This document shows, piece after piece, positions 24,203-31,884 of a stretch of 31,884 nt of DNA. Position numbers and translations under genes: made by a program. Under the pieces are notes generated by a model. The model ran no database searches and was not told the DNA's origin. It worked only from the letters and a program-made list of their open reading frames with translations. Source of the DNA: an uncultured Eubacteriales bacterium (GTDB lineage Bacteria > Bacillota > Clostridia > UBA1381 > UMGS1253); assembly GCA_900550065.1 (NCBI GenBank), contig URQR01000003.1, positions 1 to 31,884 on the forward strand. Reading direction: 5' to 3'. Within the stretch, counting starts at the first letter, position 1. Each line of letters begins with the position of its first letter.

Positions 24203-24245
24203 AAATACCGCAGGCCGAACGGTTTGCGGTATTTGTGTTTTTTTT
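24203..24245 (+). terminator. Terminator after the small secreted protein gene
   Basis: Perfect 10-bp arms at 24203-24212 and 24225-24234 (AAATACCGCA and its complement) with a 12-base loop, followed by a run of eight T. Confidence 0.85.
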
Positions 24246-24267
24246 ACATGTTTTATAGCGGATTCCC

Positions 24268-24297
24268 TTGACAAACCGCGCGTTTTCACGCTAAACT
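24268..24297 (+). promoter_or_regulatory. Promoter of the yycH-like gene
   Basis: A perfect -35 box TTGACA at 24268-24273, an 18-bp spacer and TAAACT at 24292-24297, 20 bp before the start codon. Confidence 0.6.
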
Positions 24298-24317
24298 AAA
24301 AAGGGGGAGGGTCGGCT

Positions 24318-25775
24318 ATGAAAAAAGAACGGATCAAAAGCGCTGTATTGACCGTTTTGGTCATAAGCAGCCTCCTGCTCACGGGCCAAATCTGGTTTAA
24401 TCAAAGGCTTTGGCCGGAGGGGTATAACTTTTTTGTAAACATACGGGCCTCGGCCTATGAAACGGTCGCCGGCCTTTTTGGCGCGCCTGCCGCTGAGGAA
24501 CACGGGCAGGCGAGTATACTGGAGCCAATTACACTGGCGGCATACACGGTCAAGGATTTAGACCACGTTATGGCGGTAATCAATGAGTCGTATGAAAGCT
24601 TTGATGTAATTAACGATTATATATCCAGTACGGTCACGCTTGCCTTGACACGGGACGCGGAAAATATTACAAAAGTAACGGAGGAAGCGTGGCAGAAGGC
24701 TTTGTTTACACGCGGCCTGTACGTCGACTATGGAGTGGCGTACAATACGGCGACGTTTTCGCAGGTGCTCGGCGTCGCGGCGTCTCCGCTTTCCGAGCAT
24801 GTACAGACGCTGCGGCAGATAATTATCACTGCGGAGGACAGCCTTTTCAGCACAGTGTCGGTGTATGTAATGGACGAAGCGGCGCAGACGTTTTATAAGA
24901 TATCAACTGGGCTTGAGAAGGGGGAGCTGGGCACATATCTTTCGATTTTGGCTGAAGAAGCAAGCCCATATAGGCGATTTTCATTTATGAATAACTTAAA
25001 CGCGCCGCCCGGTATGGCGGGGGAGGCGGTCTATGCGCCGTATCTTGTATTGAGTGAAGAAAAATCGAAGTATCCTGTCTTAAAGGCGGAAAATCCGGTC
25101 TTCCGAGAGGACGAACCGAATATGAATGCATTTGCTGTCGAAAAACTCTTGAAAGTTTTTTCAATTAACCCGAAGACTGTTATGCGTTACACGGATGCGG
25201 ACGAAAATATTATTTTTGTCCAAAGTCAGGCAACGCTGAAGGTGTCGACAGACGGCGTAATGACATATACGACGGTTGCGGGCAGCAAAGGGCTCGCGAT
25301 TGAGGGGATCGGCGCGGGGGCGGCTGCCGCGGCGGACGTACTGACACAGGGCGCAAAGCTTCCAATCGGCGTTTTAAACGCCGTGTCGAGCGGCGAGGGC
25401 ACAAAGCTATATTTAAGCGGTTTGGAGGAAAATCAAGGGAGTTATATTGTAACCTTTGACTATATGCACAATGGTACGCCGGTATGTTTGGGCGGCGAGT
25501 TTGCGGGAAGAAATGCCGTCCGAATGGAGTTCGAAGGCGGATATTTAAAAAATTATACGCAGATTTTGCGCTCTTATGAACAAATCGAGCACGAGACGAC
25601 GGTAGAATCCACGTATGATGCGGTCGACCAGATTTTTGAAAAGATTGAAGACACCGATGAGCGCCGCAGGGAAATTGCGTCCGTTTTTGTGGCTTATGAC
25701 GACGACGGCGGCAACGGGGAAAAGCAGCCCGTATGGTTTTTAAAACAGGAAGGCGAAGCGGAGTATAAAAAGTAG
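24318..25775 (+). CDS. YycH-like regulator of WalK
   Basis: A 485-residue protein with one N-terminal transmembrane helix (SAVLTVLVISSLLLTGQIWF, about 8-27) followed by RLWPEGYNFF, the pattern seen at the start of YycH proteins. The rest is an extracytoplasmic alpha/beta region without catalytic motifs. In Bacillus, YycH and YycI bind the WalK kinase and hold down WalRK signalling for wall metabolism. Here the gene has its own promoter and no walRK or yycI neighbour; a YycI-like gene is at the start of the window 24 kb away. ftsK/spoIIIE follows after 49 bp. The family call rests on the N-terminus and size, so it is moderate. Confidence 0.65.
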   Translation: MKKERIKSAVLTVLVISSLLLTGQIWFNQRLWPEGYNFFVNIRASAYETVAGLFGAPAAEEHGQASILEPITLAAYTVKDLDHVMAVINESYESFDVINDYISSTVTLALTRDAENITKVTEEAWQKALFTRGLYVDYGVAYNTATFSQVLGVAASPLSEHVQTLRQIIITAEDSLFSTVSVYVMDEAAQTFYKISTGLEKGELGTYLSILAEEASPYRRFSFMNNLNAPPGMAGEAVYAPYLVLSEEKSKYPVLKAENPVFREDEPNMNAFAVEKLLKVFSINPKTVMRYTDADENIIFVQSQATLKVSTDGVMTYTTVAGSKGLAIEGIGAGAAAAADVLTQGAKLPIGVLNAVSSGEGTKLYLSGLEENQGSYIVTFDYMHNGTPVCLGGEFAGRNAVRMEFEGGYLKNYTQILRSYEQIEHETTVESTYDAVDQIFEKIEDTDERRREIASVFVAYDDDGGNGEKQPVWFLKQEGEAEYKK

Positions 25776-25824
25776 TTTAGACAGAAATATGATTGATTTA
25801 TGCGGATAATGGGAAGGTGAAAGG

Positions 25825-28401
25825 ATGCCACGGCAGGCAGGAAATACAAAGGCTCCGGCGCGTCGCGCGGGCGCGGCGAAAAGCGGGGCAAGCAGAAAAA
25901 AGAGTACAACTACGAAACAGACGCCGCGCAAGCGGTCCGCCGCGAAGCAGGAGGACACAGCCGCGCGCTATTTTGAACTGACCGGCATCATTATGATTGC
26001 CCTTGCGCTGTTGTTTGGCGTTTGCCTATATACGCCGTATGGCGGATATGTGGGCGAGGCGGTCCGCTATGTGCTCGTCGGTTTATTTGGCTATGCTTCA
26101 ATGACAGTGCCGGTATTTGTCGCTGGCTGCGCTGTCTATTTGATGGTGCGGCGCGACTACAACCGGATGTATATCAAGCTGTCGCTTTCTATTTTGATTA
26201 TGTTGTGCGTCAGCGTTTTGTGGCAGACGTTTGGGACAAACGGCACAAACAGCAGCCTGTTTGAGGCTTTCGAGGTGGCGAACCGAACAGGAAGCGGGGG
26301 CGGCCTGCTCGGGGCAATGATTGCAAATCCGTTGCTTGGCGCGGTTGGAAAATGGATTTGCGCGATTATTTTTATCACCTTGACGATTGTATTACTCATG
26401 TTTTTAATTAAGCTGTCGCCGGTGCGGATTTTGGTGGGCTTTTTCAGCGAAGCCCGGCGGGAAGCAAAGGAAATACGCGCCGAGGAGTCGTATGAGATTG
26501 GGCGTAAGGCGCACCGTGCGGTACGTTCGGCCGTGGATGCAGTTGACGATGGTTTGCGTCCATTGATACAGAAGTCGATTGATATTGATGTAGATACCGA
26601 TACGGGCGAGATCTTTGAAAAGGAAACAAAGAGCCGGAAAAAGAAGAAAAAGGATCCGGAAATCATAGAGGAACCGTCTGTGGAGAGCGGCGCTGCGCCG
26701 GTTGAGCCGGAAGAAGAGGTACCGTTTGATATTCCGGTATTCGACGCAATTGCAAAGAAGGTGAATGTGCCGGAGCCGGAGGTAGAGGAGATTATTTCCG
26801 CCGCCGAGCTTTTAGAGAATAACGACATGCCGGAGGCCGAGGCGTTGGGCGGGGCGGAGCTGTTTGACGCGCCCGCAGAAGAGGCGGAACCGGTAAAGGA
26901 AGCGCCTGTGAAAAAGGTAGAACGTCTAAGCGCTGAGCAGGAGGCGGATCTGCGCGGACAGCTCGACGAAAATATGAAGGCGATTCCAATCCCGTATAAA
27001 TTCCCGCCCGCGACGCTGCTCGCGCCGGGAAAGAGCAAAAAGGGCGCGGATTCGCGCGAGGAGCTGCGTGAAACAGCGGTCAAGCTTGTCGAAACGCTCA
27101 AAAGCTTCGGCGTGGAGGTAAAGCTTTTGCAGGTGAGCCGCGGCCCGACGGTCACGCGCTACGAGCTCCAGCCGAGCGTCGGCGTAAAGGTCAGCAAAAT
27201 TACAAACCTTGCCGACGACATTGCCTTAAACCTTGCTGCGGCGGCGGTGCGGATAGAGGCGCCGATTCCCGGCAAGGCGGCCATCGGGATTGAAATCCCG
27301 AATAAGGAAGTAACAAGCGTTGCCCTGCGTGACGTCATTGAGTCGGACGAGTTTAAAAACGCGCCGTCAAAGCTTTCCGTCGCGCTCGGCATGGATATTA
27401 CCGGCAAGGCGATTATCGGCGATATTGCAAAAATGCCGCACGTGCTGATTGCCGGGGCAACCGGCTCGGGTAAGTCGGTCTGCATCAACTCGATTATTAC
27501 AAGTATTTTATATAAGGCCGACCCAAACGAGGTCAAGCTGATGATGGTTGACCCAAAGGTGGTGGAGCTTGGCGTATATAACGGCATTCCGCACCTGCTC
27601 GTGCCGGTTGTGACCGACCCGAAGAAGGCGTCGGGCGCGCTCGGCTGGGCAGTGAGCGAGATGACGCGCCGCTATAATCTGTTCGCAGAAAACGGCGTAC
27701 GAGACCTCGCGGGTTACAACGAGGTGCTCGAGCTTGACGGCGAGGACAAGCTGCCACAGATTGTGATTATCATTGACGAGCTGTCCGACCTGATGATGGT
27801 TGCGCCGAAGGAGATTGAGGATTCTATCTGCCGCCTTGCGCAGATGGCGCGCGCGGCGGGTATGCACCTAATCATTGCGACCCAGCGGCCGAGCGTCAAC
27901 GTCATCACGGGCGTCATCAAGGCCAATATCCCATCGCGTATTGCGTTTGCGGTGTCGAGCCATATCGACAGCCGGACGATTTTGGACAGTGCGGGCGCGG
28001 AAAAGCTTTTAGGCAAGGGCGATATGCTGTTTATGCCCATGGGCGCGTCGAAGCCGACGCGGATTCAGGGCGCGTTTGTGTCCGACAAGGAAGTGGAACG
28101 GATTGTTGAGTTCATCAAGGATACCTCCGAGGCGAGCTACGACGAGGATATTAAGGATAAAATCAATGCGACGGTCGGCATAGAGCCGGACGACGCGGAC
28201 TGTGACGAGCTGTTGCCGAAGGCGATTGAGATTGCGGTTGCGTCCGGGAGCATATCGACCTCTATGGTACAGCGCCGGCTCGGCGTGGGCTATGCGCGCG
28301 CGGGCCGTATCATTGACCAGATGGAGGCGCGCGGCATTATTAGTGGCGCGGACGGGAGCAAGCCGCGTAACGTGCTGGTGAGCGCGGAGGATTTACAATA
28401 G
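25825..28401 (+). CDS. DNA translocase FtsK/SpoIIIE
   Basis: An 858-residue DNA pump that moves chromosome ends through the closing septum. It has a basic N-terminus (KKSTTTKQTPRKRSAAK), four transmembrane helices (about 52-195), a charged linker rich in Glu/Pro (about 260-370), then the alpha-beta motor: Walker A GATGSGKSVCINSII near 541, Walker B IVIIIDELSDLMM near 646, and IIATQRPSVNVITG. The C-terminal gamma winged helix (IAVASGSISTSMVQRRLGVGYARAGRIIDQME) reads the polarity sequences in DNA. Vegetative FtsK/SftA-like and sporulation SpoIIIE roles cannot be told apart. AAGGTG lies a few bases before the ATG. An 18-bp-arm terminator starts at the stop codon. Confidence 0.95.
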   Translation: MPRQAGNTKAPARRAGAAKSGASRKKSTTTKQTPRKRSAAKQEDTAARYFELTGIIMIALALLFGVCLYTPYGGYVGEAVRYVLVGLFGYASMTVPVFVAGCAVYLMVRRDYNRMYIKLSLSILIMLCVSVLWQTFGTNGTNSSLFEAFEVANRTGSGGGLLGAMIANPLLGAVGKWICAIIFITLTIVLLMFLIKLSPVRILVGFFSEARREAKEIRAEESYEIGRKAHRAVRSAVDAVDDGLRPLIQKSIDIDVDTDTGEIFEKETKSRKKKKKDPEIIEEPSVESGAAPVEPEEEVPFDIPVFDAIAKKVNVPEPEVEEIISAAELLENNDMPEAEALGGAELFDAPAEEAEPVKEAPVKKVERLSAEQEADLRGQLDENMKAIPIPYKFPPATLLAPGKSKKGADSREELRETAVKLVETLKSFGVEVKLLQVSRGPTVTRYELQPSVGVKVSKITNLADDIALNLAAAAVRIEAPIPGKAAIGIEIPNKEVTSVALRDVIESDEFKNAPSKLSVALGMDITGKAIIGDIAKMPHVLIAGATGSGKSVCINSIITSILYKADPNEVKLMMVDPKVVELGVYNGIPHLLVPVVTDPKKASGALGWAVSEMTRRYNLFAENGVRDLAGYNEVLELDGEDKLPQIVIIIDELSDLMMVAPKEIEDSICRLAQMARAAGMHLIIATQRPSVNVITGVIKANIPSRIAFAVSSHIDSRTILDSAGAEKLLGKGDMLFMPMGASKPTRIQGAFVSDKEVERIVEFIKDTSEASYDEDIKDKINATVGIEPDDADCDELLPKAIEIAVASGSISTSMVQRRLGVGYARAGRIIDQMEARGIISGADGSKPRNVLVSAEDLQ

Positions 28402-28442
28402 CAAAATAAAAAAGAGGGGAACTTCCCTCTTTTTTATTTTGC
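28401..28442. terminator. Terminator after ftsK/spoIIIE
   Basis: Perfect 18-bp arms (28401-28418 and 28425-28442) around a 6-base loop; the upper part is GAGGG/CCCTC and the lower part AT-rich with a six-T run. It is symmetrical enough to work on both strands. Confidence 0.9.
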
Positions 28443-28465
28443 GGAATACTTTAGGTAAGAAAGGA

Positions 28466-28494
28466 TTGACAGGGCGGCGTGAACATAGTAAAAT
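28466..28494 (+). promoter_or_regulatory. Near-consensus promoter of the GH88 gene
   Basis: A perfect TTGACA (28466-28471), a 17-bp spacer and TAAAAT (28489-28494, one mismatch to TATAAT). A leader of roughly 60 bases separates it from the start codon. Confidence 0.75.
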
Positions 28495-28563
28495 TTAACT
28501 GTGTAAATTTGAGGCTTCACGATTTGGATAGGTACAGATTAAAACGATTCGGGGAGGAAAAAC

Positions 28564-29694
28564 ATGAAAGGTATTTTGGAGGAAAACAAGCAATGGATTG
28601 ACGAAACGTGGGACAAGCTCGACAAAAAGCTGAAGGTTGTTTCGCAGCGGTCGAAGGATAAAATCCCGTACACGGCGGTGGACGGCGTACACGACGACCA
28701 GCTGAAGACGCGCCCGTCGTGGTGGACGAACGGGTTCTGGCCCGGCTTGATGTGGGTGATGTACTGCGGGACGAAGGACGATACCTACAAAGAGGTTGCG
28801 CAAAACGGGGAGAAGCTCCTCGACGCGGCGTTTAAAGACTTTAACGGCCTGCACCACGACGTAGGCTTTATGTGGCATATTTCGAGCGGGATGGATTACC
28901 GCCTGTTCGGCGGCGAGAAATCGCGCACGCGCACGCTCTATGCGGCGAATATGCTGGCCGCGCGCTACAACATCGGCGGCGGCTTCCTGCGCGCGTGGAA
29001 CGAGGACAAGTACGGCTGGACAATCATCGACACGATGATGAATATTCCGCTTCTTTACTGGGCGACAAAGGAAACGGGCGACCCGCGCTACCGCTTCATG
29101 GCGGAGGCGCATGCGGACATGGCAATGCGCGACCATGTGCGCCCGGACGGCAGTGTGAACCACATTGTCGTACACGACCACTTCACGGGCGAAGTGCTTG
29201 AAACGCTGGCCGGGCAGGGCTACGAGGTTGGCTCGTCGTGGTCGCGCGGCGTGAGCTGGGCGCTCTACGGCTTTGTGCTCAGCTATATTCACACGGGTAA
29301 GAAAGAGTACCTTGACACGGCGAAGCGCGTGGCGAACTACTTTATTTCCTGCGTATGCGACGACTATCTGCCGCGTTGCGACTTCAGAAGCCCGGACGAG
29401 CCGGTGCTCTACGATTCGACCGCCGGCGCGATTGCGGCGTGCGGTTTGATTGAGATTGCCAAGAATGTCGGCGAATATGAGAGCAATGTCTACATGAATG
29501 CGGCGGTTAAGATGCTCAAAGCGATGGGCGAGCAGTTCGGCGACTTTAACCCGGAGACCGACCCGGTGCTCCTGATGGGCACGGAGGCGTACCATGCAGC
29601 CGACAAGGGCAAGCATATCCCGATTATTTACGGTGATTACTATTTTGCTGAGGCGCTCTACAAGCTGCGCGGCGGCGACATTTTGTTCTGGTAA
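28564..29694 (+). CDS. Glycoside hydrolase family 88 (unsaturated glucuronyl/galacturonyl hydrolase)
   Basis: A 376-residue cytoplasmic enzyme (no signal peptide) of normal GH88 length. GH88 enzymes hydrate the 4,5-double bond of unsaturated uronic-acid disaccharides released by polysaccharide lyases, after which the sugar falls apart. The two catalytic Asp are visible: D99 in HHDVGFMW and D156 in WTIIDTMMN. Other family blocks are WWTNGFWPGLMW, GSSWSRGVSWALYGF and YDSTAGAIAACGLIEIA. It has its own strong promoter and terminator, with no lyase, transporter or regulator next to it. Whether it acts on glycosaminoglycan, pectin or other products cannot be decided. GGGGAGG precedes the ATG. Confidence 0.93.
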   Translation: MKGILEENKQWIDETWDKLDKKLKVVSQRSKDKIPYTAVDGVHDDQLKTRPSWWTNGFWPGLMWVMYCGTKDDTYKEVAQNGEKLLDAAFKDFNGLHHDVGFMWHISSGMDYRLFGGEKSRTRTLYAANMLAARYNIGGGFLRAWNEDKYGWTIIDTMMNIPLLYWATKETGDPRYRFMAEAHADMAMRDHVRPDGSVNHIVVHDHFTGEVLETLAGQGYEVGSSWSRGVSWALYGFVLSYIHTGKKEYLDTAKRVANYFISCVCDDYLPRCDFRSPDEPVLYDSTAGAIAACGLIEIAKNVGEYESNVYMNAAVKMLKAMGEQFGDFNPETDPVLLMGTEAYHAADKGKHIPIIYGDYYFAEALYKLRGGDILFW

Positions 29695-29704
29695 AATGAA
29701 ATAG

Positions 29705-29736
29705 AAAAGCCCACGGTATTGTCTCGTGGGCTTTTT
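29705..29736 (+). terminator. Terminator after the GH88 gene
   Basis: Arms AGCCCACG and CGTGGGCT (within 29705-29715 and 29725-29736) with a 9-base loop, followed by a T-run. Confidence 0.88.
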
Positions 29737-29765
29737 ATCATATCAATGGTAAAGGAGAAGCTAAA

Positions 29766-30698
29766 ATGAAAACGATTCGGATAGCAAATACAGATTTATG
29801 TGTGCCGCAAATTGCACTTGGCTGTATGCGGCTTGGTGACCGCGGCCCTGACGGGGCAAAAGCGTTTGTGGATACGGCACTAGAACTGGGGCTGAACTTT
29901 TTTGACCATGCCGATATCTATGGCGGCGGCGCGTGCGAAAGCCTGTTTGCACAGGCGGCGGGTATGTGTCCGTCTGTGCGCGAAAAGATGATTCTACAGT
30001 CAAAGTGCGGCATTCGCCGCGACCCGGGGAAAGAAACCTACTTTGATTTTTCAAAGGAATATATTTTAAAGTCGGTCGATGGGATATTAAAGCGGCTGCA
30101 AACGGAGTACCTCGATATTTTACTTTTGCACCGCCCGGACGCGCTCGTGGAGCCGGAGGAGGTCGCGGAGGCGTTCGAAAAGCTGCACAGTGCGGGCAAG
30201 GTGCGCTATTTCGGCGTGTCAAACGAAAAGCCGATGCAGATTGAACTGCTGCAAAAGTATGTAAAGAATAAGCTGGTTATTAATCAATTACAGTTTTCGA
30301 TTACGAATGCGACAATGGTGTCCAACGGTATTAATGTGAATATGGCAAATGAGTCCGCGGTAGACCGTGATGGAAGTGTACTCGACTACTGCCGTCTGCA
30401 CGAAATTACAATTCAGCCGTGGTCGCCGTTCCAGTACGGCTTTTTCGAGGGCGTCTTCCTCGGCAATCCGAAGTTTGAGACGCTTAACAAACAAATCGGC
30501 ATGCTCGCGGAAAAATACGGCGTGACAGACTCCGCTATCGCGATTGCGTGGATTTTGCGCCATCCGGCGAACATGCAGCCGGTGTTGGGCAGCACGAACC
30601 CGGAGCGTATCCGCGCGATTGCAAAGGCGATGGATATTACGCTGACGCGCGAAGACTGGTATGGTATTTACTGCGCGGCGGGCAATGTGCTGCCGTAA
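29766..30698 (+). CDS. Aldo/keto reductase (YdhF-like)
   Basis: A 310-residue NAD(P)H-dependent reductase with the AKR TIM-barrel features. The catalytic tetrad is D47, Y52 (FFDHADIYGGG), K80 (QSKCG) and H122 (LLLHRPD). FGVSN and QPWSPFQYG, then the cofactor-binding PVLGSTNPERIRA near the end, are also typical. The overall pattern is closest to the YdhF-type oxidoreductases. The carbonyl substrate is unknown. AAAGGAG lies 6 bases before the ATG. It follows the GH88 terminator and precedes the symporter gene; no functional link is evident. Confidence 0.93.
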   Translation: MKTIRIANTDLCVPQIALGCMRLGDRGPDGAKAFVDTALELGLNFFDHADIYGGGACESLFAQAAGMCPSVREKMILQSKCGIRRDPGKETYFDFSKEYILKSVDGILKRLQTEYLDILLLHRPDALVEPEEVAEAFEKLHSAGKVRYFGVSNEKPMQIELLQKYVKNKLVINQLQFSITNATMVSNGINVNMANESAVDRDGSVLDYCRLHEITIQPWSPFQYGFFEGVFLGNPKFETLNKQIGMLAEKYGVTDSAIAIAWILRHPANMQPVLGSTNPERIRAIAKAMDITLTREDWYGIYCAAGNVLP

Positions 30699-30766
30699 GG
30701 TGTAAAATGGAAAAAAACGGGGAAACTGATATTAGGAAAGAAACTATGAAGAAGGAATGATTTGAT

Positions 30767-31884
30767 ATGAAGGAGCGCGAAACCTTTTCTTCAAGGCTCG
30801 GGTTCATCTTGATTTCGGCCGGCTGCGCCATCGGTCTGGGGAACGTTTGGCGTTTTCCCTATGTAGTGGGGCAGTATGGAGGCGCGGTTTTCGTACTGAT
30901 TTATTTGTTTTTTTTAATCGTTTTGGGTCTGCCAATCATGACGATGGAGTTTTCCGTCGGGCGAGCGAGCGGAAAGAGCATCACAGAAGCGTTTAAAAAG
31001 CTGGAGCCAAAGGGCAGCAAGTGGCACGTCTTCGGCTACTTTGCGCTGGCGGGCAACTATTTGCTCATGATGTTTTATACGACGATTGCGGGCTGGATGC
31101 TGGCATACTGTTTTAAAATGCTGCGGGGAGAGTTTACGGGGCTGTCGCCGGAGGGCGTCGGCAATACCTTTGCCGCGCTGACCGCCGACCCGGTACAGAT
31201 GACGTTTTGGACCGTGCTGGTCATTCTGCTTTGTTTCGGCGTTTGCTCGCTCGGGTTAAAAAACGGCGTGGAAAAAATTACGAAGTTCTTTATGGTTTGC
31301 CTTTTGGCGATTATGCTTGTGCTGTGTGTCCGCGCGGTGACCTTGCCCGGCGCGGCGGAGGGCATTGCATTTTATTTAAAGCCCGACTTTCAGAAATTTC
31401 TCGATGCGGGCGCGGCAAATGTAATTTTCGCCGCGATGGGACAGGCGTTTTTTACACTCAGCGTTGGAATTGGCTCTATGGCGATTTTCGGAAGTTACCA
31501 GTCAAAGGAACGCACCCTGCTGGGGGAGGCGGCCTATATTACGGTATTGGACACCTTTGTGGCTGTTGTATCGGGATTGATAATCTTCCCGGCTTGCTTT
31601 GCCTATGGCGTGTCGCCGGGACAGGGTCCAAGCCTGATTTTTGTGACGCTTCCCAACGTATTTGAGTCGATGCCGTACGGGAACGTCTGGGGCGCGCTGT
31701 TTTTTGTATTTATGTCGTTTGCCGCCTTGTCGACAGTTATTGCGATTTTTCAGAATATTATCGCATATGCGGGCGACAGCTTTGGCTGGAGCAGAAAAAA
31801 GTCGGTGCTTGTCAACATCGTCCTTGTAACGCTTCTGTCCATGCCGTGCGTACTGGGCTTTAATCTTTGGAGCTCGTTTACGCC
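30767..31884 (+). CDS. Neurotransmitter:sodium symporter (NSS) family transporter, 3' end outside window
   Basis: The first 372 residues of a sodium-coupled amino-acid transporter of the NSS/SNF family (relatives LeuT, MhsT). The frame is open to the window end. The unwound TM1 motif is intact: FILISAGCAIGLGNVWRFPY. TM2 follows with GAVFVLIYLFFLIVLGLPIM and MEFSVGR. TM6 is AAMGQAFFTLSVGIGSMAIFGSY, where the substrate and sodium sites meet. About nine helices are present of the expected 11-12. Substrate is probably a hydrophobic or aromatic amino acid, by family only. The ATG at 30767 has AAGGA about 10 bases upstream. Confidence 0.93.
   Translation, partial: MKERETFSSRLGFILISAGCAIGLGNVWRFPYVVGQYGGAVFVLIYLFFLIVLGLPIMTMEFSVGRASGKSITEAFKKLEPKGSKWHVFGYFALAGNYLLMMFYTTIAGWMLAYCFKMLRGEFTGLSPEGVGNTFAALTADPVQMTFWTVLVILLCFGVCSLGLKNGVEKITKFFMVCLLAIMLVLCVRAVTLPGAAEGIAFYLKPDFQKFLDAGAANVIFAAMGQAFFTLSVGIGSMAIFGSYQSKERTLLGEAAYITVLDTFVAVVSGLIIFPACFAYGVSPGQGPSLIFVTLPNVFESMPYGNVWGALFFVFMSFAALSTVIAIFQNIIAYAGDSFGWSRKKSVLVNIVLVTLLSMPCVLGFNLWSSFT

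Noticed and set aside
26157..27155. A 332-codon Ser-rich minus-strand frame opposite ftsK/spoIIIE
   Set aside because: The Ser/Thr-rich composition is the reverse reading of the Glu/Ala/Gly-rich FtsK linker; no motif supports it.
28495..29616. A 373-codon minus-strand frame opposite the GH88 gene
   Set aside because: It lies almost wholly antisense to a protein with clear GH88 catalytic residues, its product is Arg/His/Val-rich as codon-bias shadows are, and it matches no family.

Overview
The window looks like chromosomal core sequence from an anaerobic Bacillota of the class Clostridia, moderately GC-rich by eye. Several blocks support this. An SRP RNA with a Bacillus/Clostridium-type Alu domain is followed by dnaX-ybaB-recR. 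There is an rsmG-noc pair, a cdaA-cdaR (c-di-AMP) pair, an mltG-trmR-trhP block, a long-form hpf and an FtsK/SpoIIIE translocase. In Bacillus, rsmG-noc, dnaX-yaaK-recR and the WalRK accessory genes lie near oriC, so this may be origin-proximal; no origin or parS site is visible. I see no IS element, prophage, CRISPR array, tRNA or rRNA.

Layout. 1-4950 (+): the end of a YycI-like gene, a YgiQ-family radical SAM protein, folD and rsmG run as a tight string, then noc behind its own palindromic promoter. 4951-9373 (-): an operon with a good promoter upstream of mltG, running mltG, trmR, trhP and an FAD oxidoreductase, and ending at a terminator shared with noc. 9461-12595 (-): SRP RNA, dnaX, ybaB, recR and a strong terminator. 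12600-13365 (+): a lone XRE repressor gene with a palindrome over its promoter. 13387-21000 (-): hpf as its own unit, then a same-strand run that reads, in transcription order, pyridoxal kinase, ECF S component, a double GT-C/PMT glycosyltransferase, a GT2 polyprenyl-phosphate glycosyltransferase, GtrA and an orphan fumarase alpha subunit. 21428-28401 (+): cdaA-cdaR, a small secreted protein, a YycH-like protein and ftsK/spoIIIE. 28466-31884 (+): a GH88 hydrolase with a near-consensus promoter, an aldo/keto reductase and a truncated NSS-family symporter.

How the genes fit together. TrhP and TrmR are the two steps that make 5-methoxyuridine at tRNA position 34. The PMT fusion, GT2 and GtrA proteins look like a lipid-linked sugar system that glycosylates something outside the membrane. 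The kinase and ECF S component suggest vitamin B6 uptake and trapping. CdaA-CdaR, MltG and the YycH/YycI-like proteins all bear on cell-envelope homeostasis.

No wholly new system stands out. The most unusual points are the 137-bp ygiQ/folD overlap that encodes a basic tail, the large palindrome at the noc promoter, the double glycosyltransferase fusion with its partners, and the fumarase alpha subunit with no beta subunit beside it and a start codon overlapping the gtrA stop. Everything here comes from reading the sequence; no database search or folding program was run.
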